64,000 nt of DNA from Saussurea involucrata (taxonomy: Eukaryota; Streptophyta; Magnoliopsida; Asterales; Asteraceae), in the NCBI GenBank assembly GCA_033807775.1, contig CM066327.1, forward strand, positions 78,850,795-78,914,794. Reading direction: 5' to 3'. The translations under genes and the position numbers were made by a program. Under the pieces are notes generated by a model. That model saw nothing but the letters and a program-made list of their open reading frames with translations. It searched no databases and had not been told where the DNA came from. Positions 57,185 through 64,000 of the stretch are shown here, in pieces; the first letter of the stretch is position 1, and each line of letters starts with the position of its first letter.

Positions 57185-57437
57185 CAGTATATACATAATT
57201 GCGCATGAAGATGCATGGAAGACAACGGAAGCATCTAAAAGGAAAGGCGAAAGAATTAAACCCAAGAGGGTCTGACACGCATTTAATCTATTTGTTATAT
57301 ATGGAATAGCATTTTGAGCGATTTTTGAAAGGGAGGGTTTTTTGTTTTTAAAATGGTTTTGAAATAAGTTTTTCAATGACACGTAAGCATATTTTATCCT
57401 ACGTGTCTTCCACATCATTTTAAATATGACATGTCAG
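56185..57437 (+). other. Unassigned sequence, possibly a further TA-bounded element
   Basis: Begins after a TA tract with GGGTTTTATGGAAGATGG, like the other TA-bounded elements, but no inverted partner is found. A pure TA microsatellite lies at 57132-57183. The final part (57370-57437) is sequence into which the copia element inserted; GTCAG at 57433-57437 is its left target duplication. Confidence 0.5.
57132..57183 (+). repeat. (TA)n microsatellite
   Basis: Uninterrupted TA units, about 26 repeats. Confidence 0.97.
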
Positions 57438-57660
57438 TGAAGGAGTCAAAGTGCAGAACCTATTCTCAAGGAGAAGCCCTGATTTTTAGTTGATTTTGTT
57501 TTATGTTTTGAATAAGCTCTTGCTGAGTTGTAGCTAGTTTGTTGCTCTTTTTTAGGACTTTTCTGTTTGCTTTGTAAGCTATTTAATAGCATCGTTTCCT
57601 ATTGAATAAACACGGTTTTTGGAAGCCACTTTTCATCTGCAATTACATTTCGTATTTACA
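57438..57660 (+). repeat. 5' LTR (223 bp) of the young copia element
   Basis: TGAAGGAGTC to CGTATTTACA. Promoter and polyadenylation signals must lie within this short LTR; AATAAA occurs at 57604-57609. Confidence 0.97.
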
Positions 57661-57663
57661 AAG

Positions 57664-57677
57664 TGGTATCAGAGCCA
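57664..57677 (+). promoter_or_regulatory. Primer binding site (initiator tRNA-Met)
   Basis: TGGTATCAGAGCCAG, three bases after the LTR, complementary to the tRNA-Met 3' end. Confidence 0.93.
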
Positions 57678-57746
57678 GAGACTGGCTGTTTTCAGCAACT
57701 GAGCAGCAGCTTAGTCAAGAAGGAAGAATACAGCACAACAGCAAGA

Positions 57747-60700
57747 ATGAGTGACAAGATTTCTGCTAAGATCCCTCTCTTTGACGGTCAGCACTACAGT
57801 CACTGGAGTGAACTAATGGAGAATTTTCTCCAAGCAAAGGGAATATGGAACTTGATCGAGGATGGTGTTCAAGAGCCTACACCAGGGAGCGAACTGACTG
57901 CGCAGCAGCAGGAGCAACTAGACAACGCCAGAACCAAGGACCACAAAGTGAAGCACTACCTCTTCAGGGCCATTGATCGCACCATTTTCGAGCAAATTTT
58001 GGACAGACGCACGTCTAAAATTGTGTGGGATTCGCTGAAAAGCAAGTTCGGAGGTAACGAGCAAGTAAAAAAGTATTTACTTAACTCACTGAGGAGAGAG
58101 TTTGAAGTGTTGGAGATGAAGGAATCGGAGAGCATCACAGCGTATTTTGCTCGAGTTATGGCTGTAGCAAATAAGATGCGTAGCAATGGAGAAATGATGC
58201 TGGACTCTAAAATAGTAGAGAAAGTGCTCCGAACCTTAACCGAGAGGTTCACCTACGTTGTCATCTCAATTGAAGAATCAAAAGATACAGAAAATATGAC
58301 GGTTGATGAACTTCAGAGCTCGCTTGTGGTGCATGAGCAGAAGTTTAAACGCATCAGGAATGAAGGAGACCATGCTCTGAAGATGGAAAGTTCTAGAGGC
58401 AGGGGACGGTCATCATTTCAAGGAAGAGGCAGGGGTAGAGGAAGACAATCACTCAATAGAGCCATGGTGGAATGCTACAAGTGTCACGGTCTAGGTCATT
58501 TCCAATACGAATGCCCAAAGTGGAATAAGGAGTCCAACTATGTACAACTAGATGAGGAGGAGGAGCTATTATTGATGGCGTTTGCACAAGACGATTCAGC
58601 AACAAGAAGTGATGCCTGGTTTCTCGACTCAGGTTGCTCTAACCATATGTGTGGTGATAAAGCCATGTTCTCGAGCCTTGTTGAAGAAAAACTCCACTCG
58701 GTGAAATGTGGAAATAACTCTCAGATGAAAGTAGCAGGAAAAGGCAACATCAAAGTCACTTTCAATAGAATCGCATACAACATTCAAGATGTCTACTACG
58801 TCCCAGAACTTCGAAACAACCTGCTTAGCGTCGGGCAATTGCAGGAGAAGGGGCTGGCTATTCTATTTAATGAAGGGGCTTGTAAAATTTATCATCCTAG
58901 ATGGGGTTTGATTGCTCAAACTAACATCACCGCCAATCGAATGTTTGTTTTGATCAATAAAGGCAGGCACACAGGTTTAGATGAAGAATGCTTTCTTACC
59001 TCAACAGAGCAGATGCATCTATGGCATCAACGGTTTGGACACTTGGGAGACAAAGGTTTGAAGACACTGCAAACCAAGGAGATGGTGAAAGGGCTTCCCC
59101 AACTAGGAGACACCGGCATTACATGTGCTGATTGTTTGAAGGGAAAGCAAGTTCGAATAGCAATTCCCAAAAGAAGTGAATGGCGAGCTAGCAAAGTGTT
59201 GGAACTAGTACACTCTGACATTTGTGGACCGATCGAACCCGTCTCCAACAGCGGGAAAAGGTATTTTCTGTCCTTTATTGATGATTTTTCTCGCAGGAGT
59301 TGGGTTTATCTTCTCACAAAGAAGTCGGAAGCTTTTGATTGCTTTAAAAGTTTCAAGCGAATGGTAGAGAAAGAGTCTGAGCATGTTATTAAGTGTCTTC
59401 GCACAGATCGAGGAGGGGAGTTCACTTCACATACCTTCCAGCAGTTTTGTAAAGATGAAGGTATCAAACGTCAATTAACCACGGCCTACACTCCGCAGCA
59501 AAACGGAGTGGCCGAACGAAAAAACAGAACGGTAATGAATATGGTGCGCTGCATGTTGTCAGCAAAGGAGATGCCTAAAACTTTCTGGCCTGAGGCTGTA
59601 GTGTGGACGTTTTACATCCTCAATCGATGTCCGACTCTCGCAGTTCAAAATAAAACACCTCAAGAAGCTTGGAGTGGGGTCAAACCATCAGTACATCACC
59701 TTCGAATCTGGGGCTGTTTAGCTCACGTTCATGTTTCTGAACCCAAGAGGAGTAAGCTCGATGACAAGAGTTTTCCTTGCATTTTTCTAGGTGTAAGTGC
59801 AGAGTCAAAGGGGTACAGGCTTTTTGATCCTCAAGAACACATAATTGTAGTAAGCAAGGATGTGTATTTTGAAGAAGATAAAAGCTGGGATTGGAGTTCC
59901 AATTACAAAGAACAAATAGAGACTACTCTTACTTGGGAAGAAGACGATTTTAGCGGCCTTGAAAGTGAGGGAGAGCAACAACCTGATGAAGATTCACCTG
60001 AAGATTCACCTGGTGAACAATCCACCGGTGAGGAAGAAGGAGCTGTTGGACAATCCACCGGTGAGGAAGAAGAAGGAGAAGTTGTAGAGACTGATGCAAT
60101 GCCTACCAACGAAGTAGTTGAAGGGGGAGCTGCAACAATGAGTCAAGATGTACCAAGAATGAGAAGAAAGCCAACTTGGTTAGAAGATTATGTTAGTGGT
60201 GATGATTTTGAGGAAGCTTACATGATGGAAGGAGTCCTTGACGATCCGAGTTCTTTCGAAGAAGCGGTCAAAGAACCAAAATGGAGGGAAGCCATGGACG
60301 CAGAAATTCGAGCAATCGAACACAATCAGACCTGGGAGTTGTGTAAATTACCGACCGGTGCAAAGAAAATAGGGGTAAAAAGGATTTACAAGACAAAAAA
60401 GGATGAGCATGGAGAAGTCGTCAAGTACAAAGCACGACTCGTGGCTAAAGGGTACACCCAACAAGAAGGCATAGACTACTCGGAAGTTTTTGCACCAGTG
60501 GCTCGACTCGATACGGTAAGAACCATTATTGCTTTGGCTGCACATCAGAATTGGAAACTGCTTCAACTTGACGTCAAATCTGCTTTCCTCCATGGAGAGC
60601 TTACCGAGACGGTTTACGTTGAACAACCAAGGGGATACGAGAAGAAAGGAGAAGAGGATAAAGTGTACCTGCTGCACAAAGCTTTGTACGGTCTAAAGCA

Positions 60701-61805
60701 AGCTCCAAGAGCATGGTTTAGCCGTATTGAAGCGTATTTTCTCACAAATGGTTTTAAAAGATGTGCAAGTGAGCAAACCCTCTTCACCAAGCGAAACGAT
60801 GAAGGTCGAATCATCATAGTAAGCATTTATGTTGATGATTTACTTTATACAGGTGATTGTTCGGATTTTCTGTGTGCCTTTAAGAAGTCCATGATGCGGG
60901 AGTTCGATATGACCGATATGGGAAGTATGAATTACTTTCTTGGCATAGAAGTAATTCAGAAAGAGTGTGGTATCTTCATCTGCCAGCGGAGATATGCACT
61001 CGAGATCCTTAAAAAGTTTGGAATGCATGAAAGTAAGATGGTGTCAACACCAATTGTACCAGGTTCAAAAATTAATAAAGACGTGAATGGAACTAAAGTG
61101 GATAGTACATTGTTCAAGCAGCTAGTGGGGAGCCTATTCTATCTAACATCTACAAGGCCAGACTTAATGTATGCCACAAGTCTGCTGAGTAGATACATGT
61201 CTTGTCCCACAGAAATGCACATGCAAGCTGCAAAACGGGTATTGAGATATCTGAAGGGAACGGTGGAATACGGTCTCTTTTACAAATGCAGTGCAAGCAC
61301 AAGACTACTTGGATTTACTGATAGTGATTATGCAGGTGATATGGAGGACAGTAGAAGTACAAGTGGTTATGTATTTATGTTAAGCTCAGCAGCCATCTGT
61401 TGGAGCTCAAAGAAGCAACCAATTGTTACTCTGTCAACAACAGAGGCTGAATTTGTAGCAGCTGCAGTCAGTGCGTGTCAAGCTGTTTGGTTAAGACAAG
61501 TGCTGATACAACTCGGACATGGAGAAGAACGAGATTGCACAAGGATTTTGTGTGACAATACATCAACTATCAAACTGTCGAAAAATCCGGTACTCCATGG
61601 AAGAAGCAAACACATCAGGGTGCGCTACCATTTTCTCAGAGAGTTAAGCCAGGAAGGTACAATTGCTTTACTGCCTTGTGGAAGTTCAGAACAGGCTGCA
61701 GATATAATGACCAAAGCTCTCAAGACTGATGTGTTTGTTAAGCTGCGTAACATGTTGGGGGTTTGCGAAATTAGTAAGCTAGGCATAGAGTCATGCTTAG
61801 CTTAA
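57747..61805 (+). CDS. Copia gag-pol polyprotein, intact (1352 aa)
   Basis: The ATG at 57747 (MSDKISAKIPL) is chosen because the frame upstream of it runs through the primer site and has only a GTG. Domains with approximate residues: gag 1-230; CCHC knuckle CYKCHGLGHFQYEC ~243-256; protease LDSGCSNHMCG ~293; pre-integrase zinc region WHQRFGH...CADCLKGK ~423-465; integrase triad in HSDICGP (~489), RTDRGGEF (~553) and NGVAERKNRT (~586); acidic linker ~725-800 with a repeated QSTGEEE motif; RT ~838-1080 with YVDDLL at ~1028; RNase H ~1190-1330 with FTDSDYAGD, STTEAEFVAA and LCDNTSTI. All catalytic residues expected for the family are there. It supplies particle protein and the enzymes of cDNA synthesis and integration. 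One oddity: the RT N-terminal motif reads KKIGVKRIYKTK, where most copia proteins have a Trp-Val pair. Confidence 0.97.
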   Translation: MSDKISAKIPLFDGQHYSHWSELMENFLQAKGIWNLIEDGVQEPTPGSELTAQQQEQLDNARTKDHKVKHYLFRAIDRTIFEQILDRRTSKIVWDSLKSKFGGNEQVKKYLLNSLRREFEVLEMKESESITAYFARVMAVANKMRSNGEMMLDSKIVEKVLRTLTERFTYVVISIEESKDTENMTVDELQSSLVVHEQKFKRIRNEGDHALKMESSRGRGRSSFQGRGRGRGRQSLNRAMVECYKCHGLGHFQYECPKWNKESNYVQLDEEEELLLMAFAQDDSATRSDAWFLDSGCSNHMCGDKAMFSSLVEEKLHSVKCGNNSQMKVAGKGNIKVTFNRIAYNIQDVYYVPELRNNLLSVGQLQEKGLAILFNEGACKIYHPRWGLIAQTNITANRMFVLINKGRHTGLDEECFLTSTEQMHLWHQRFGHLGDKGLKTLQTKEMVKGLPQLGDTGITCADCLKGKQVRIAIPKRSEWRASKVLELVHSDICGPIEPVSNSGKRYFLSFIDDFSRRSWVYLLTKKSEAFDCFKSFKRMVEKESEHVIKCLRTDRGGEFTSHTFQQFCKDEGIKRQLTTAYTPQQNGVAERKNRTVMNMVRCMLSAKEMPKTFWPEAVVWTFYILNRCPTLAVQNKTPQEAWSGVKPSVHHLRIWGCLAHVHVSEPKRSKLDDKSFPCIFLGVSAESKGYRLFDPQEHIIVVSKDVYFEEDKSWDWSSNYKEQIETTLTWEEDDFSGLESEGEQQPDEDSPEDSPGEQSTGEEEGAVGQSTGEEEEGEVVETDAMPTNEVVEGGAATMSQDVPRMRRKPTWLEDYVSGDDFEEAYMMEGVLDDPSSFEEAVKEPKWREAMDAEIRAIEHNQTWELCKLPTGAKKIGVKRIYKTKKDEHGEVVKYKARLVAKGYTQQEGIDYSEVFAPVARLDTVRTIIALAAHQNWKLLQLDVKSAFLHGELTETVYVEQPRGYEKKGEEDKVYLLHKALYGLKQAPRAWFSRIEAYFLTNGFKRCASEQTLFTKRNDEGRIIIVSIYVDDLLYTGDCSDFLCAFKKSMMREFDMTDMGSMNYFLGIEVIQKECGIFICQRRYALEILKKFGMHESKMVSTPIVPGSKINKDVNGTKVDSTLFKQLVGSLFYLTSTRPDLMYATSLLSRYMSCPTEMHMQAAKRVLRYLKGTVEYGLFYKCSASTRLLGFTDSDYAGDMEDSRSTSGYVFMLSSAAICWSSKKQPIVTLSTTEAEFVAAAVSACQAVWLRQVLIQLGHGEERDCTRILCDNTSTIKLSKNPVLHGRSKHIRVRYHFLRELSQEGTIALLPCGSSEQAADIMTKALKTDVFVKLRNMLGVCEISKLGIESCLA

Positions 61806-61814
61806 GGGAGAGTA
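61804..61814 (+). promoter_or_regulatory. Polypurine tract of the young copia element
   Basis: AAGGGAGAGTA directly before the 3' LTR; it overlaps the stop codon region of the polyprotein. Confidence 0.85.
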
Positions 61815-62037
61815 TGAAGGAGTCAAAGTGCAGAACCTATTCTCAAGGAGAAGCCCTGATTTTTAGTTGATTTTGTTTTATGTTTTGAATAAGCTCTTGC
61901 TGAGTTGTAGCTAGTTTGTTGCTCTTTTTTAGGACTTTTCTGTTTGCTTTGTAAGCTATTTAATAGCATCGTTTCCTATTGAATAAACACAGTTTTTGGA
62001 AGCCACTTTTCATCTGCAATTACATTTCGTATTTACA
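61815..62037 (+). repeat. 3' LTR (223 bp) of the young copia element
   Basis: Identical to the 5' LTR except one base, followed by the GTCAG duplication. Confidence 0.97.
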
Positions 62038-62049
62038 GTCAGCTCAAAG

Positions 62050-62216
62050 AAACCGGTTTAAAAGGTAACAAGTTACTCATTGCTATAATGGGTAAAATTT
62101 TCAAAATACAATGCTCTAATAAAAGATAATTTGAAAGTACATTGCTGTAATAAGAAAAACTGAAAGTACACTGCCATAATAAAGAAATTTATGAAAGTAG
62201 GTTGCTATTTTACGTA
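62050..62216 (-). repeat. Right member of a distant inverted-repeat pair
   Basis: Inverse of 46631-46797 at about 80% by eye. The copia element inserted at its inner side: 57370-57437 plus 62043-62050 formed one stretch before insertion (GACATGTCAG/CTCAAAG). Confidence 0.7.
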
Positions 62217-62709
62217 TTTTTTAAAACCAAATAATAAATTCAAACAAAAAATTGAATTCTAAACTCAATCATTTATAGGCGTGATGTGATGTGATGTGGT
62301 TTGGTTTAATCGCATCGCATCTCACAACAGACAGATGTACGTATCTTTTTTTGTTTAAATTTTGATAACATAATCCTACGATAAGAAAATAGAACTTTGT
62401 GATGTACGTAATCATCAGTTAAGATATTGATAGATAAAATACATTTAAAGTTTTTCTTTTTAAACTAAAAACAATATATGTATAATATCAAAACAAGGTA
62501 TAAATTATTGTTAAGTCTGAAAGTAAGTTATTTTATTTTAATGTAGAAACCTCAAACCACCTCCCTTCAGAAGGTCCCCTACACAACTAACACAAGTGGT
62601 AGAGACATGTTTGTAGAGAAAACATGTGTATCCCTTTTGTCCCCACATATGTAATATTTATGTTCTTTTTGACTACACAATATATGTATATATATATATA
62701 TATATATAT
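62217..62709 (+). other. AT-rich sequence ending in a TA microsatellite
   Basis: No gene. GATGTGATGTGATGTG repeat near 62282; TA microsatellite 62680-62709. Confidence 0.6.
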
Positions 62710-62814
62710 GGGGCAAGTTTCTTTAGGAACTTATTTTCACACCGGGGCCATTTACAATGTGATATGTCGCATACTGGTAATGATTATAAACATGTTATTT
62801 ATCATGAATGTGCA

Positions 62815-62930
62815 ATTCATGATTCATGATCAATACCTTTTCGATATTCATTAAAATGTATTATTCATGATGTATGTGTCATGATTCATGACCAATACCT
62901 TTTCGATATTCATTAATATGTGTCATGTTG
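62815..62930 (+). repeat. ~62-bp tandem duplication
   Basis: Two copies of CATGATTCATGA, CAATACCTTTTCGATATTCA and TTAAxATGT in register. Confidence 0.88.
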
Positions 62931-63054
62931 TGAGCGCTTGCTTCATGGGTTATGAATATCGATGTTACTCATTGATTATTTTAAATGGAACCAAATGTAC
63001 AAGATTCCAACGAAGGTGGTGATAATCATGTGTATATTTAGTTTATACATAAAC

Positions 63055-63215
63055 TTGTGAATCATAACATGGATTCACATGTGAATCTTAATGATATATT
63101 GTACGTGAATCATTTTACAAGTTATAACCAAGATTCACATGTGAATCTTAATCATAACTTGTACGTGAGTTATTTTACAACTTATAACCTAGATTCATAT
63201 GTGAAGTTGCGAATC
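63055..63215 (+). repeat. ~63-bp tandem repeat, three units
   Basis: Each unit has a GATTCACATGTGAATC palindrome (third copy decayed), then TTAAT, TTGTACGTGA and ATTTTACAA. Confidence 0.9.
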
Positions 63216-63219
63216 CTAA

Positions 63220-63247
63220 TACATATATATATATATATATATATATA
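63220..63247 (+). repeat. (TA)n microsatellite
   Basis: Joins P4 to the palindrome P5. Confidence 0.95.
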
Positions 63248-63599
63248 GGGGTGGTATCGGGTACAAACCAACTAGTTTGTACAAACCCGTACAAACTCAA
63301 TCTACCTTCATGAATTTGCAATTTTTTTAATTTGGCTTCATGAATCTATATTTTGGTTTCATGAATATAAAATTTGGCTTCATGAATATATAATTTGGCT
63401 CCATAACTTCTTTTTTATTTATTTATAAGGGTATTTTAGGGCTCCACCGGAAAATATAGATTCATGAAGCCAAATTTTATATTCATGAAGCCAAAATATA
63501 GATTCATGAAGCCAAATTAAAAAAATTGCAAATTCATGAAGGTAGATTGAGTTTGTACGGGTTTGTACAAACTAGTTGGTTTATATTTGATACCCAGCC
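63248..63599. mobile_element. TA-bounded palindromic MITE, family P5
   Basis: Arms of ~150 bp, almost perfect inverses: ACAAACCAACTAGTTTGTAC, ACTCAATCTACCTTCATGAA and repeats of TTCATGAAGCCAAA. Only a short spacer (about 63405-63440) lacks pairing. TA microsatellites at both ends. Confidence 0.93.

Positions 63600-63627
<28 letters not shown>
63600..63627 (+). repeat. (TA)n microsatellite
   Basis: Joins P5 to the last element of the window. Confidence 0.95.
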
Positions 63628-63630
<3 letters not shown>

Positions 63631-64000
63631 GAAAGTTCAAATGAAAACTCAAATTCAATTGTAAACATGAGGACAAATCTCGTCCATTGATCGCAACCAT
63701 ATTTAAGTCATTCCTAAAATTCAGCTTTAGGGGTATTTTCGTCAAATTAGAATCAGCGCATATTTTTGTTGAATTTTTATTTTCTTTTTTAATTAAAAAA
63801 CTTTTACCCCCTTAAATTTTAAAATAAATTATCTCAAAAATTAATAACATTTTAATCAAACAAATTACATCAAAAAAACGAGAATTTCGTGCTCTTCGAT
63901 ATGACATCCATCATGATTTTTTTTTCTTTCGATTTAACCGTTTTTTACGTGAAATCGTATATATGTGTTATATTCAGACTGAATATAACACATATACACG
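63628..64000. mobile_element. Left half of a further TA-bounded palindrome (P6), cut by window end
   Basis: Starts GAGGAAAGTTCAAATGAAAA after a TA tract. The last 45 bases form a hairpin (TATATGTGTTATATTCAG and its inverse about base 63977). This is what the centre of a long palindrome would look like, so the right arm should lie just beyond the window. Confidence 0.55.

Larger units (their letters stand above)
57438..62037 (+). mobile_element. Intact young Ty1/copia retrotransposon
   Basis: 4600 bp with two 223-bp LTRs that differ at one base (G at 57614, A at 61991), exact 5-bp target duplication GTCAG (57433-57437 and 62038-62042), primer site, a single complete gag-pol ORF and a polypurine tract. 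Nothing visible prevents autonomous movement. The short LTRs and short gag fit small copia lineages such as Ivana/Oryco, but I cannot fix the clade without a tree. Confidence 0.97.
62710..63219. mobile_element. TA-bounded element with internal tandem repeats (P4)
   Basis: Bounded by TA microsatellites on both sides. Starts GGGGCAAGTTTCTTTAGGAA. It contains two tandem repeat blocks (62815-62930 and 63055-63215). Its ends are not clearly inverted repeats, so its status as a mobile element rests on the shared context only. Confidence 0.5.

Overview
This is plant nuclear DNA made almost wholly of transposable elements. The evidence is Ty1/copia and Ty3/gypsy (chromodomain) retrotransposons with methionyl-initiator-tRNA primer sites, Mutator-like elements (MULEs) with 9-bp target duplications, a hAT element, PIF/Harbinger MITEs, many TA microsatellites, and GT-AG introns. 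The Sirevirus-type copia element and the large, deeply nested repeats suggest a dicot with a repeat-rich genome; the envelope-like protein resembles copies common in Asteraceae, but that assignment is tentative. I find no intact host gene, no tRNA or rRNA gene, and no CRISPR array.

Layout. 1-7843: right part of a Sirevirus (pol end, a long envelope-like ORF broken by two stops and apparently spliced, then the 3' LTR). It sits in an older plus-strand gypsy remnant (7844-12018, mostly LTR). 13426-18890: a MULE carrying a DUF1985-Ulp1 cysteine-protease gene with decayed frames. 19390-19740 and 20028-20761: a Harbinger MITE and a hAT element, each with a target duplication. 21837-23538: 3' LTR of an old minus-strand gypsy element (called G1). 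Its decayed body continues at 23539-24702, 32697-34870 and probably 43095-43958, and was split by a copia element (24703-32696, duplication CAGAG) and a full-length Tekay-like gypsy element (called G2; 34871-43094, duplication AAACG).

43959-45060 is a MULE; 45150-45844 is a Harbinger MITE swollen by a GGT/GGC array. About 46631-62216 is bracketed by a pair of inverted ~165-bp repeats and holds a Pack-MULE with a fasciclin-like gene fragment (46913-48508), a 2.7-kb foldback MULE with two mirror copies of a MATH-domain exon (49077-51794), several palindromic elements joined by TA microsatellites, a ribosomal protein S24-like exon (53432-53506), and a young copia element with one intact 1352-residue polyprotein (57438-62037). 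The last 1.8 kb is another chain of TA-bounded palindromes, the last probably cut at its centre by the window edge.

How it works together: there is no host pathway here. The copia element at 57438-62037 is the only copy that looks able to move on its own proteins. The Ulp1-MULE and the foldback share termini, so one transposase could act on both. The main points of interest are gene-fragment capture in hairpin form, the TA-linked chains of palindromes, and the spliced, separately promoted third ORF of the Sirevirus.
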